DNA of 43,360 bases. Origin: Microcaldota archaeon. GTDB taxonomy: Archaea; Micrarchaeota; Micrarchaeia; Micrarchaeales; CABMGC01. A program made the position numbers and the translations under genes. The stretch spans positions 1 to 43,360 of the forward strand of contig JAGDYB010000004.1 in NCBI GenBank assembly GCA_023270055.1. The letters are read 5' to 3'. Of the stretch, positions 1 to 9,544 are shown one piece after another (position 1 is the stretch's first letter; each line of letters starts with the position of its first letter). The notes below the pieces were generated by a model. It saw only the letters and a program-made list of their open reading frames with translations. It was not told the origin of the DNA and did not search any database.

Positions 1-349
1 CTGCACGCCGTAGCGCTAGGGCCCTTGTCTCAGTGCCCTTCTCGGGGCTTCTACTCTCATATCCCCTACAGGTCAAAGGTATGGTGGGCCATTACCCCAC
101 CATCTGCCTGATCTGACGCAGTCTCATCGCAGAGCAGAAACGCTCCAATTCGCGCCTTTTTCAGCTAAGGTTCGATTCCAGACTCCCTAGCCTATACGGG
201 TTTAACCTCAGTTTCCCGAGGGTATCCCATTCTCTGCGGTAGATTGACTACGCGTTACTGAGCCGTACGCTGCCCAACCAAGTGGCTGAGCAAACTTGCA
301 TGGCTGTCGAAGTCTGATAGCAGTGTCCTCCAGCAGCATCGACTGGAGT
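1..349 (-). rRNA. 16S rRNA, 5' portion (gene continues off the left edge of the window)
   Basis: Reverse complement reads ACTCCAGTCGATGCTGCTGGAGGACACTGCTATCAGACTTCGACAGCCATGCAAGTT...GGCTCAGTAACGCGTAGTC..., which aligns with the archaeal 16S 5' domain (helix 1, CCATGCAAGT, GGCTCAGTAACGCGT). The far end reads ACTGAGACAAGGGCCCTAGCGCTACGGCGTGCAG. Confidence 0.93.
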
Positions 350-617
350 CGGCTTTAAATCTTTACTTAAACAATCGCGAGCCTTTTTGCATGCCTCAAG
401 ACTAAATCCAATTCCAAACGGAATTTTCATTCAATTGTGCAAAAGCACAATCAACATAATGGTTGATATTGTCTAGCTCGTAAATTTTTTGAAAACGGCT
501 AAGATGAATACCTTTAACTTTGAACACTTACAAATAAATATGTTGCTATATGTTTTTATATCTTTCTTGATTTTGCGTTGCACTTGCTTGCAGTGCTTCA
601 GACGAAATGGCAAGCGC

Positions 618-1046
618 CTAGTCAAGCATCTCCTTGCTGAGCCCGAACTCCTTGAATTTTCTCTCCACAAGCACCGCCTTCGCTTCCTCAGGCATCTCCA
701 TCTCTGCAACGCTTTTCAGATTGTCCCTGAGATTTTCGAGATTGTTTATCTTGTCCTCTTCATTTATTATATACTCCTCCTTCCGCTTTGTCAGCTCTCT
801 TCCGTATACCTTTGACCTGTAGCTCTTTAGCTGTATCTTCGCCTCCTCAATCATAATATCAAGTTCTTCCAGATATTTGGAGATTACCGGCTCCCTTTCC
901 TTTTTCTCCTCCCGCCTCCTGTTCCTCTTCTCTATCGCATCCCTCCTTTTGTAATATTCCCTGTAATATTTTCTTCTGTATTCATTCATGCATATCCTGC
1001 ATTTTGATATGGGCAGGCCGTGCTCGCACAATTTCCTTCTCATCAC
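618..1046 (-). CDS. Hypothetical protein with N-terminal CxHx6CxxC putative zinc-binding motif and basic/Tyr-rich region
   Basis: 142-aa ORF; CEHGLPISKCRIC motif; 4-nt overlap with the upstream DUF99 ORF. Confidence 0.7.
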   Translation of the reverse strand: MMRRKLCEHGLPISKCRICMNEYRRKYYREYYKRRDAIEKRNRRREEKKEREPVISKYLEELDIMIEEAKIQLKSYRSKVYGRELTKRKEEYIINEEDKINNLENLRDNLKSVAEMEMPEEAKAVLVERKFKEFGLSKEMLD

Positions 1047-1600
1047 ATCCTCCCTTTCGATTCGCCCGAGGCGACGCCGCTCGCGACAATATGCGCAATC
1101 CTCAGCAGTTCCGCACCCTCTCCGATCAGCATTCTAATGTCGCTTTCTCCAATGCCTACATATCTTGCATAGTACTTTCCAACCCTCTTGAGCCCGCTTT
1201 TTCTCTCGATTCCATCAAGCATTTCGAACTTTTTTCCCGCACCTTTTCCGGATTTCGCTATTGCATCCTTCAGCATGCGCATGTGCGGCATTTTCCTCGT
1301 CAATGCGATCACGGGAATGTGCAGCGAATCGTTTATTTTGCATATGTCGACGACATTCAGCCCGCCAAGCAGTATGCCATTGAGAAACGCAACCTTTATC
1401 TGCTTGAGGAAGCGCGACTTTCTCAAAGCGCCAGCCAACTTGTCAGTGGCATCGCTTCCGTCAACATCAACCCTAAAAGAGATTGCGCCTTCTATTGTAC
1501 CTTTTCTACCAACTATGCCAACAACAAGAGCGGTTTCAGAGCTGCGCGTGAAAGGTCCATCGTCCAGTGCAATTATCCTTACACCTTCTTTGACAGTCAT
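1043..1600 (-). CDS. DUF99 family protein
   Basis: 185-aa ORF; N-terminal IIALDDGPF...VVGIVGRKGTIEGAISFRVDVDGSDATDKL resembles the archaeal DUF99 family. Confidence 0.82.
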   Translation of the reverse strand: MTVKEGVRIIALDDGPFTRSSETALVVGIVGRKGTIEGAISFRVDVDGSDATDKLAGALRKSRFLKQIKVAFLNGILLGGLNVVDICKINDSLHIPVIALTRKMPHMRMLKDAIAKSGKGAGKKFEMLDGIERKSGLKRVGKYYARYVGIGESDIRMLIGEGAELLRIAHIVASGVASGESKGRM

Positions 1601-1664
1601 TTTCTCAGGTAAAATGCACGGCTATGCCTCTCCGGCGCATTGCGCTTCGGCCGTGCTTTGTCGC

Positions 1665-1928
1665 CTATTTTTTCTGCAATTTGGACTCAAGCTCCTTGAC
1701 TTCATCTTCAGCTTCGCCCACCGCTTTGCTGAGCGCCTGCTTCAATCTTTCGCCCTTTATCACAAGCTTCGGGTTTCCTACTTCCGGGTGCTCCTTTACC
1801 ACTGCGGCAAATTTTACATTGTCGTTCTCGAGCAGCTTCTCCTTCACGAGCTCTGCGGCGGACCTGTCGGCACCCTCTATTTCCAGTATAAGCGAGTCTT
1901 TCGTGTCTTCAATGACCTTGACCTGCAT
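1665..1928 (-). CDS. rpo11: DNA-directed RNA polymerase subunit L (Rpo11)
   Basis: 87-aa ORF resembling RpoL (EGADRSAAELVKEKLLENDNVKFAAVVKEHPEVGNPKLVIKG). TATA-like TTTATAAATA about 28 nt upstream of the ATG. Confidence 0.88.
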   Translation of the reverse strand: MQVKVIEDTKDSLILEIEGADRSAAELVKEKLLENDNVKFAAVVKEHPEVGNPKLVIKGERLKQALSKAVGEAEDEVKELESKLQKK

Positions 1929-2102
1929 ATGATCACAAGAAATAATTCAACTGCAATTTATAAATAGGTTGTTGATTTGCCAAAACCCTTGCCGAAACGC
2001 AAAAACACAAGCCAGACGCCAAGTGTCAAAAACCTGGCGGTGGAGGCATAAAAAGCGTGGTGCCGCAAGGTTTCTTGCAGTATAACAAAAACCGGAGCAA
2101 GA

Positions 2103-2200
2103 TTTATAAATATTGTTGCATAATACACTCCTTAGTGGCGCTTAGAGCGTATTTTATCACATCTTCCCCACCCTCTAAGCGTCATATTCCTATTTTTCCC
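2103..2200 (+). ncRNA. Candidate small ncRNA: orphan TATA box followed by a 12-bp hairpin and a U-rich tract
   Basis: TTTATAAATA (2103-2112); stem TGGCGCTTAGAG (2136-2147) pairs with CTCTAAGCGTCA (2173-2184) over 12 bp with one G-U; TATTTTT follows. No supported ORF, and the TATA box is about 285 nt from lonB, which has its own promoter at about 2360. Confidence 0.4.
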
Positions 2201-2389
2201 TGAAATTCCACAATTCCCCTATTCTTTGCGCACTGCAATTTCAAGCTAGGCATGCACGGCAATTATGCACTGTGCAGAAATTTTCGCCGCGCCATTGCCT
2301 GAAAGTGGATACTCGCTAAGCCAAAAATAGCTTGAGCATACCCGAACTTTCTGTCAACATATATAAATTTTTATTTCATATTAATACTT

Positions 2390-4408
2390 ATGAAGAAGTT
2401 CAAGACGACCGATGACATAAAAATATCTGACCGGCTCATAGACCAGGTGATAGGTCAGGACAACGCGGTCAAGATAGTCGAGAAGGCGTCAAAGCAGTAT
2501 AGGAACGTTTTGCTTATAGGCGAGCCAGGCACGGGCAAGACCATGATGGCGCAGGCAATGGCGGAGCTGTTGCCTTCGGCAGATCTCGAGGACGTGCTCG
2601 TGTACCGGAATGTAAACGACGAAAACCAGCCGATAGTGAAGGTGGTCAAGACTTACCCCGAGGGCATAAAGGCAGCCGAGGAGAAGGCGAGGGACGGCCA
2701 TGTCAAAGGCACAAATTCTTTGCCCGATGGGCAGGGAAGGCAGATAGTGCAAAAGGAGAGAATGAAATACAGGATAGACGCGAACAATAACACATCCAAG
2801 GCCACGCCAATAATATTAATAATAGTCCTGCTGCTGTTCTTCCTTTCCATATCCGGCATATTCAAGGGCTACGAAATAATAGTGCTCGCCGCGCTCATAC
2901 TCGGCGTGCTCATATTCGGTTCGATGTATGTATTTATGATAAGCCTCACCAGAAGGGGAGGCTTCATGCCGGGCAGCTTCGAGTCCAACGAGCCTAAGCT
3001 TATTGTAGACAACACTGGCATGACGCACGCGCCGTTTGTCGACGCAACGGGTGCAAGGGCCGGCGCGTTGCTTGGAGACGTAAAGCATGATCCGCTGCAG
3101 TCTGGCGGCCTTGGGACTCCGCCGCATCTTCGCGTAGAGAGCGGGGCGATCCACAGGGCAAACAAGGGCGTGCTCTTCATAGACGAGGTTGCGAATCTGG
3201 ACATGCATTCGCAACAGGAACTGCTTACGGCAATGCAGGAAAAGAAATATCCCATAACGGGGCAAAGCGAGCTTAGCTCAGGCGCCATGGTCAGAACAGA
3301 ACCGGTGCCTTCAGACTTCATACTCGTCGCAGCAGGCAATCTGCAGGACATACAGAAGATGCATCCTGCGCTGCGCTCGAGGATAAGGGGCTACGGCTAC
3401 GAGGTTTTTCTGGAATCTAGCATGCCTGACACCAAGGAGAACGAGGAGAAGCTGGTTAGATTTATCGCGCAGGAGGTCAAGAAGGACGGCAAGATACCTC
3501 CTTTCGATTACGATGCATGCATGGAAATCATCGAAGAGGCAAGAAGGAGGAGCGGGAGAAAGAAAAGGCTTACACTCATACTCAGGGATCTGGGCGGACT
3601 TGTGAGGGCCGCGGGCGACATAGCAATAGAAAATGGCAAGAAGGTGGTCACGAAGGAAGACGTGATTGCGGCAAAATCCCTGGCAAGGCCGATAGAGGCG
3701 CAATTTGTTGATCAGGCGCTGGAGTACAGGAAGGATTACAAGGTTTTCAACACCACAGGCTTTGCCGTAGGCAAGGTGAACGGGCTCGCAGTTATTGGCA
3801 GCTCGTATCTTTCCGCTGGCATAATAATACCAATTGTTGCAGAAGTGACTCCCGCAAGCTCGCGCTCGGAGGGCAAGCTCATAGCCACGGGCAAGCTCGG
3901 CAAGATAGCGCAGGAGGCGGTTAAGAACACGAGCGCTATAATAAAAAGGCACATGAAGCGCGACGTCGCAAGCTACGACATACACATACAGTTCCTGCAA
4001 ACATACGAGGGTGTCGAGGGCGACAGCGCGAGCATATCAGTTGCGGTGAGCATAATATCAGCGATGGAGGGCATACCTGTAGATCAGTCGGTAGCGATGA
4101 CCGGTTCGCTTTCGGTTAGGGGCGATGTTTTGCCTGTTGGGGGCGTCACCGGCAAGATAGAGGCGGCGATAGATGCCGGCTTGAAGAGTGTAATAATACC
4201 CAAGAGCAACATGCAGGACATATACATAGACAAGGACAAGCTGAAAAAGATAAAAATAATTCCGGTGTCTAACATAGCGGAAGTGATAGAGAGGGCGCTC
4301 AAGAAGAGCAAGAGGAGGGACATGCTCATAAGGGAACTCAAGCAGTACATAAGCACTGACAGCAAGGAAAAGGAGCCGTTGGAAGTAGAAGAAGAACAGA
4401 GGCAATGA
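2390..4408 (+). CDS. lonB: Archaeal membrane-anchored ATP-dependent Lon protease (LonB)
   Basis: Walker A GEPGTGKT, Walker [11 protein letters not shown], two TM segments inserted between them, and C-terminal protease region [22 protein letters not shown]...[32 protein letters not shown] about 26 nt upstream of the ATG. Confidence 0.96.
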   Translation: MKKFKTTDDIKISDRLIDQVIGQDNAVKIVEKASKQYRNVLLIGEPGTGKTMMAQAMAELLPSADLEDVLVYRNVNDENQPIVKVVKTYPEGIKAAEEKARDGHVKGTNSLPDGQGRQIVQKERMKYRIDANNNTSKATPIILIIVLLLFFLSISGIFKGYEIIVLAALILGVLIFGSMYVFMISLTRRGGFMPGSFESNEPKLIVDNTGMTHAPFVDATGARAGALLGDVKHDPLQSGGLGTPPHLRVESGAIHRANKGVLFIDEVANLDMHSQQELLTAMQEKKYPITGQSELSSGAMVRTEPVPSDFILVAAGNLQDIQKMHPALRSRIRGYGYEVFLESSMPDTKENEEKLVRFIAQEVKKDGKIPPFDYDACMEIIEEARRRSGRKKRLTLILRDLGGLVRAAGDIAIENGKKVVTKEDVIAAKSLARPIEAQFVDQALEYRKDYKVFNTTGFAVGKVNGLAVIGSSYLSAGIIIPIVAEVTPASSRSEGKLIATGKLGKIAQEAVKNTSAIIKRHMKRDVASYDIHIQFLQTYEGVEGDSASISVAVSIISAMEGIPVDQSVAMTGSLSVRGDVLPVGGVTGKIEAAIDAGLKSVIIPKSNMQDIYIDKDKLKKIKIIPVSNIAEVIERALKKSKRRDMLIRELKQYISTDSKEKEPLEVEEEQRQ

Positions 4409-4409
4409 A

Positions 4410-5507
4410 ATGGCCGACCAGAAGGCAGTTGAAAAATTGGAGGAGCTAGGCAAAAAGCTCGTGGATGACATAGAGCGCGAGTCCAATCCGCGCTTTTCGA
4501 CGCTTTCAAGGACGAAGTCGAACATAGTCTACGACAAGAAGACTGGCTACCTGCGCCTGGGCAGCGCAAAGGAGGAAAGGAGCTTTCTGAACGTGTCGCA
4601 ATCGAAGAGGTTCATGCAGACGCTCGCGATATCTGCGAAGTGCCACAGGTTCTTGAAGGAGAACCTCCACACGACCATAAGGGGCCTTTTCTATCAGCTC
4701 AAGTACTCGCTCGGGGAGGATATAGAGGAAAGCATATTCAGCGAGCAGGCTGAGTCGAATCCGCTGATAGAGGATCTTGAAGTAGCGCTGTCGCTCAAGC
4801 GCGAGGACCTCAACCTTAACGCCAACAGGAAGGGTGTGCTCGCCGGCAACATGAAGATTATAGACAGGTACGGAAACGACAGGGTGGAGATAGACTGCAC
4901 GAAAATGGGGAGAAGCGGCTGGGCCATACCCAGCGATGTCGACAACGACATAGAATTCGTCGACGTGAAGGCGAAGTATGTGCTCGTCGTCGAGAAGGAT
5001 GCGCTTTGGCAGAGGCTCAACGAGGACAACTTCTGGAGAAAGGAAAACATAATACTCATAACGCCGCAAGGTCAGGCGTCGAGAGGGACGAGAAGAATCA
5101 TAAAGAAGCTTTCCGACATGGGTCTGCCAGTGTACGTGTTCACCGATTCAGACGCTTGGGGATGGTACATATACTGGACCATAAAGACAGGTAGCATAAA
5201 CCTCGCCTACATAGCAAACGACGTTGCCACGCCAAACGCAAGGTTCATAGGCGTCACGATGGCGGACCTCAAAAAGTACGACTTCCTCCAGAACCTCACA
5301 ATAAAAGCCACAGAACTGGACCTCAAGAGGGCGCAGGAGATGCTAAACTACGAGTGGATAAAGGTGCACAAGGAGTGGGTCGAAGAGCTTCAGACAATGC
5401 TAAAGTCGAAGAGAAAGCTAGAGCAGGATGCGCTCGAAGGCCCGAGGCTAACCTTTGTCGACGACTACATAAGGGACAAGGTGAAGAACGAAGAATTTAT
5501 GCCGTGA
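4410..5507 (+). CDS. top6A: DNA topoisomerase VI subunit A (Spo11-like)
   Basis: 365-aa ORF; TTIRGLFYQLKYSL (5Y-CAP catalytic Tyr region) and TOPRIM motifs (VVEKDALW, VYVFTDSDAWGWYIY). Confidence 0.95.
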   Translation: MADQKAVEKLEELGKKLVDDIERESNPRFSTLSRTKSNIVYDKKTGYLRLGSAKEERSFLNVSQSKRFMQTLAISAKCHRFLKENLHTTIRGLFYQLKYSLGEDIEESIFSEQAESNPLIEDLEVALSLKREDLNLNANRKGVLAGNMKIIDRYGNDRVEIDCTKMGRSGWAIPSDVDNDIEFVDVKAKYVLVVEKDALWQRLNEDNFWRKENIILITPQGQASRGTRRIIKKLSDMGLPVYVFTDSDAWGWYIYWTIKTGSINLAYIANDVATPNARFIGVTMADLKKYDFLQNLTIKATELDLKRAQEMLNYEWIKVHKEWVEELQTMLKSKRKLEQDALEGPRLTFVDDYIRDKVKNEEFMP

Positions 5508-5565
5508 TGCGTGCGCCTGTTCGCGCAGCATTCTATGTCTTATTCAATAAGGGAAATGAAGATCA

Positions 5566-6888
5566 TTACCACGGCAGCGTGCCCAGGTCCTCAAGCCCTA
5601 TTCTCTTCAGTGCCCTTGCCGGATTGTCGTAGTAGTCCCTGCAGAATTCGTTTATGCTCTTTATATCGCGCACGTTCATCTGGTTGAGCTTTTCGAGTAT
5701 TTTTGCCCTTCTCTGCTCCTCTATTATTATCTCGGAAGGCGGATAGCCCGTGAGCTTTGCGAGCGTATCCCTGTAGGTTATGCTCGGCAGTATCCTGCTG
5801 CTCATGTGGGTCTTGTAGTCATAGCTGTAAAGGTCAGAAAGAAGCACCTGCGTCTCTATGCCGGATATTTCTGAAACCTGTGTTATCTTTCTTATTCTTT
5901 TATCCTTTTCCCTGACCTGCGATATGATCATGAGCACATCAATAAGCGGTATTATATCCATCTCCACATTCATGGGCGTATGCTGCAGTCTTGTTATTAT
6001 ATCTCTGGTGGTGCCAGCGTGTATGGTGCTCATTGCGATTTTTCCAATGTTCATCGCCGTCATCATGTCTTTTGCCTCGCTGCCCCTTACCTCTCCAACC
6101 AGTATCATGTCAGGTCTCATCCTCAATGCGTTCTTAACAAGGTCCTGCATCTCCACGTCAGGGCTCGTCTCAAGTCGCACGCAGTTCTCCTGCGTTTCGG
6201 TGTTGAGCTCATAAGTTTCCTCTATTACTACTATTCTTTCCTCAGGCCTGAAGAAGCTGAACATTGCGTTGAGCAGCGTAGTTTTTCCGCTTGCCGGCAT
6301 GCCGCCGATAAGCATGTTTGCGGGCCTCACGTTGAGTCCGTCCACGTAAATCCACAGCCTCGCGGCAAGTTCATAGCTGAGTTCCCCTGCGTTTATCAAG
6401 TCTATAATGCTGAGCGCTGCGCGCCTGAAGTTTCGTATTGTTATGTCTGCGCCGAGCGGCGAGTCAACTATGTTTGCGCGCGAGCCGTTTGGCAAGTGCA
6501 CATCTAGTATCTTCTGGTTCAACGATTCGGTTGTTGCATACATCTTGAGCTTCCTCACAAGCATGTCAAGCTCGCTCTTGTTGTTTATCTTTTCCGGTAC
6601 GCGTTGGCTGCCGCTTGACGAGCTGTACACGAATATGTTTTGCGTGTTGTTTATCATCACATCCTCTATATCCTGGTCGTTCAGGTAGTTTTCAATAGGA
6701 TAGAACTTTTTGGAATCCTCTATTACCCTGTTTATATCTTCCCTGCTGACAGCCGCATACACCTTCTTCGATACACTTTCTATGTACCTGTTCGCATCTT
6801 CCTCTGTACTGAATCTGCTCAGCTTGCCGTTTAGCTCGTCAAAAACATTCTTCTCGAAATCCCTGAACTCTTTCTCATCCATCCCCAA
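5566..6888 (-). CDS. Type II/IV secretion system ATPase (CpaF/VirB11/FlaI-like)
   Basis: 440-aa ORF; Walker A GGMPASGKTTLLNA, IEETYELN, GEVRGSEAKDMMTAMNIGK, STIHAGT. Confidence 0.93.
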   Translation of the reverse strand: MGMDEKEFRDFEKNVFDELNGKLSRFSTEEDANRYIESVSKKVYAAVSREDINRVIEDSKKFYPIENYLNDQDIEDVMINNTQNIFVYSSSSGSQRVPEKINNKSELDMLVRKLKMYATTESLNQKILDVHLPNGSRANIVDSPLGADITIRNFRRAALSIIDLINAGELSYELAARLWIYVDGLNVRPANMLIGGMPASGKTTLLNAMFSFFRPEERIVVIEETYELNTETQENCVRLETSPDVEMQDLVKNALRMRPDMILVGEVRGSEAKDMMTAMNIGKIAMSTIHAGTTRDIITRLQHTPMNVEMDIIPLIDVLMIISQVREKDKRIRKITQVSEISGIETQVLLSDLYSYDYKTHMSSRILPSITYRDTLAKLTGYPPSEIIIEEQRRAKILEKLNQMNVRDIKSINEFCRDYYDNPARALKRIGLEDLGTLPW

Positions 6889-6988
6889 TCATCCATCTAT
6901 TCAACATAAAGAGATTTAATATTTAAAAGAATTCCCTCATTTTCATTGAGGGTTGTATATTCTGCTTTTATTTCAGGAAATAAACGCA

Positions 6989-8266
6989 TCAAGGAATTAT
7001 ATTTTCAATTATCATTTTTGGGTCGTATCTTACTATGTTTGAATAGTCCTCTCCGGCGGTGAAGAATAATATCGGTATGCTAGTTTCGCTCAATATGGAC
7101 AATGTTCCGCCGCCTTTTGCATCGCAATCGAGCTTAGTAAGTATAATGCCGTCCAGCCCAATGGCATTGTTAAACTCCCTTACTTGGTCAAGCAGCGCGT
7201 TGCCCGCGATGCTCTCTCCGACGAATATCTTGAGATCAGGCTTTGCCACCCTCACGATCTTTTTCATCTCTTCGAGCAGGCTTCTGTTTGTTTCCTGCCT
7301 TCCCGCGGTGTCTATCAGCACGGCATCAATGCCGTGAGCCTTCGCATACGCTATGGCGTCGAAAGCCACGCTTGCCGGATCCGCACCGTAGTTGCCCTTG
7401 ATCACGTGTATGCCAAGCTTGCTTCCATGGTATGCGGTCTGTTCTATTGCGGCGGCGCGGAACGTGTCGCTTGCGGAAAACACGCAAGAGAAGCCGCTTT
7501 TTACGAGCATGTTGCCTATCTTGCCTATAGTTGTCGTCTTGCCCGCTCCGTTCGGGCCCAGAAACAGGATTTTTACCGGCAGTTCCCCGCTGAGTTTTCT
7601 CTTTTCAAGCAGCTTTACCAAATCTACGCCTTCGCCCTTGTTCAGCACATCCTCTAGAACGCCTCTTAATATTTCATTTACCTCCTTGTTCACGCTTCCT
7701 ATGTCAACCTCCTTGCCCACCGCCTTATTCCTTATTTCATTTGCTATGCGCTCCGCAACCTCGTAGCTTACGTCTGATTCTACAAGCGTTATCTTGAAAT
7801 CGTCAAGCATGCTTTCCAGGTCTTTGTCCTCTATCCTTATCTTCCTCAGCAGCGCGCCCCGGATTTTTTTGCCTACTGAAAGCTTTACCTTGATTCCTCC
7901 AGCAGCTGCATGCTTCTCGCCGCCATGCTCCCTCTTTTCCTCTCCCACCTTCTCGACTTTTTCTTCATGCTCGCTTCTTTCCTCCTCCTTCGCCGCATTT
8001 TCCTCTCTCCTGCTTTCCTCGGCCTGCTCCTTGCCTTCTGTTTCCTGCTCCCCTGCTTTCTGCGTCTTTTCTGCCTCTTCCTGCTCCTCTTCTGCGCGCT
8101 GCCCTTCCGTTTCTTCCTCTTTTTCCTCCTCTTTTTTTGTTTCCTCTTCCCTGACTTCCTCCTCCTTTTTTGTTTCTTCTTCCCTGACCTCCCTATCTTT
8201 GCTCTCCTCTTTTTTTGACAGCGAATTCACGAACGATGAAAACTTCTTTCGCAGGCCATCAAACAT
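6989..8266 (-). CDS. ftsY: Signal recognition particle receptor FtsY
   Basis: SRP GTPase motifs GPNGAGKTTTIGKIG, DTFRAAAIEQ, IDTAGRQETN, TKLDCDAKGGG; highly charged Glu/Lys N-terminal region. Confidence 0.96.
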   Translation of the reverse strand: MFDGLRKKFSSFVNSLSKKEESKDREVREEETKKEEEVREEETKKEEEKEEETEGQRAEEEQEEAEKTQKAGEQETEGKEQAEESRREENAAKEEERSEHEEKVEKVGEEKREHGGEKHAAAGGIKVKLSVGKKIRGALLRKIRIEDKDLESMLDDFKITLVESDVSYEVAERIANEIRNKAVGKEVDIGSVNKEVNEILRGVLEDVLNKGEGVDLVKLLEKRKLSGELPVKILFLGPNGAGKTTTIGKIGNMLVKSGFSCVFSASDTFRAAAIEQTAYHGSKLGIHVIKGNYGADPASVAFDAIAYAKAHGIDAVLIDTAGRQETNRSLLEEMKKIVRVAKPDLKIFVGESIAGNALLDQVREFNNAIGLDGIILTKLDCDAKGGGTLSILSETSIPILFFTAGEDYSNIVRYDPKMIIENIIP

Positions 8267-8267
8267 C

Positions 8268-8702
8268 CTATCTACCGCTGCTATAGCCCTCTATTTCAAA
8301 TTCTATGTCGGTCAGTATGCCTTCGAGCTTCTCTTTCTCCGCGGTAAGCTTTTTTGCAAGCTCTTCTACTCTCTTGAAATTTGTCTCGAGTATCCTGCTG
8401 GCGTTTTCCTTGTCAGTTTCTATGATATATCCCGCACCTACATATGTCAATATGCCAGCTATATCGCTCACCTTTACCTCAATGTAAGAGCCGCCCTCTA
8501 GGTTCAGAAGTATGTTGTTGCCCTTTATCTTGTCTATGTTGTTAAGCACTTCCCTGTTTCTTTCCATTGCGGCGCTGTCGGCCGCGTATTCCGAAAGTTT
8601 GCCGAGCACAGCGTTGTACTCCTGCATATACAGCTCCTGCAGGTACCTAAGCTTTTCTAATTCCTCTGCAGCCTTTTTCTCCTCTTCTCCCATTTTAATC
8701 AC
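8268..8702 (-). CDS. pfdA: Prefoldin subunit alpha
   Basis: 144-aa coiled-coil/beta-hairpin/coiled-coil protein (LLNLEGGSYIEVKVSDIAGILTYVGAGYIIE) directly upstream of ftsY, as is common in archaea. Confidence 0.88.
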   Translation of the reverse strand: MIKMGEEEKKAAEELEKLRYLQELYMQEYNAVLGKLSEYAADSAAMERNREVLNNIDKIKGNNILLNLEGGSYIEVKVSDIAGILTYVGAGYIIETDKENASRILETNFKRVEELAKKLTAEKEKLEGILTDIEFEIEGYSSGR

Positions 8703-8863
8703 TCAAGCATCAATTGCGAATACGCGTCACAAGACAAGCAATGTGCATCGCGCGTTAAATGCAGCATTTGAATATATCTGCTACATATATATGAAAAGGG
8801 CAAAATATAAATACGAGAAGCAGGTTTTGCTGCTGTCTGACGAGCGAAGCGCAGCATGCATAC

Positions 8864-9544
8864 TCATTCAACATTTAGCGAATCCATAATCTGCGATATC
8901 TCATATCCGGTCGTGCTGCTGCCGACAATAAGTCCGCTCGAATTTGTTATCGTGCAAAGCCCGATGCTCAAGGATCCGCTGTTCGCGGTTGACTGCTCGC
9001 CAGAAACATTCAGCATTTTGCTCAGCCTCCTTTTCTCATCTTCGCCTATCTCGTTGTTGAAGACTACACCCTTGTTTGTGAGTATGTTGTTTGCGCCCAC
9101 AGTTTTCATCCCTGCAATTTCTGTTTTTATAACTTCGACTCCCAAGATATCAGACATTATCTTGACTTCACTGCTGTTGTAGTCCGGATTTACCAGCGCT
9201 ATCCTGTCGTTGAGAAGTATGTTGTTCCGGAGCGCGTTCAAATCGGTATTGAACACCCCTATATTCACATCCTCTATTTCCTGCTTCAGCTTCCTTATTT
9301 CGCTCTCTTCGGTGAAGCCGGGCACCAGCATGCCGTGCGAATTAGCGGCCACGTATATTCCGACAAAAGGAGACCAGTTTATCGTGCTCTCAACAACCTT
9401 CAGCTTGAAGGTATCTTCTATTATGCTTTTCTCGGACTTGGTCATGTCATTGGCAATCAAAACAAATCTGTCAGTTGCAACTGAGAATGCGCCTATGTAG
9501 TCTATGTTGCTTATGCTCATCTTGTTTACTGCCATGCATACCAT
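8864..9544 (-). CDS. eif6: Translation initiation factor 6 (aIF6)
   Basis: eIF6 repeats (IGAFSVATDRFVLI, GSLSIGLCTITNSSGLIVGSSTTGYE). The real start may be the internal Met of MSISNIDYIGAF. Confidence 0.92.
   Translation of the reverse strand: MVCMAVNKMSISNIDYIGAFSVATDRFVLIANDMTKSEKSIIEDTFKLKVVESTINWSPFVGIYVAANSHGMLVPGFTEESEIRKLKQEIEDVNIGVFNTDLNALRNNILLNDRIALVNPDYNSSEVKIMSDILGVEVIKTEIAGMKTVGANNILTNKGVVFNNEIGEDEKRRLSKMLNVSGEQSTANSGSLSIGLCTITNSSGLIVGSSTTGYEISQIMDSLNVE

Noticed and set aside
248-709. ORFs 248..430 (-), 473..709 (-) and 489..815 (+)
   Set aside because: They overlap the 16S 5' end, its leader or the opposite strand of a better ORF, and have no family resemblance.
1004-1967. Plus-strand ORFs 1004..1612, 1188..1967 and 1624..1932
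   Set aside because: Shadow ORFs antisense to DUF99 and rpo11.
2816-2940. Hydrophobic insertion in Lon as an intein or foreign insertion
   Set aside because: Two TM helices between Walker A and B are the normal archaeal LonB architecture.
2816-4000. Long minus-strand ORFs inside lonB (2816..3265, 2869..3351, 3311..4000)
   Set aside because: Antisense frames of a strongly supported lonB; composition reflects codon bias only.
4506-5069. Minus ORF 4506..5069 opposite top6A
   Set aside because: Shadow frame; no recognisable motifs, and top6A is unambiguous.
7794-8501. Ser/Leu-rich plus ORFs 7794..8501 and 7910..8218
   Set aside because: Antisense of the Glu/Lys-rich FtsY linker; low complexity explains the open frames.
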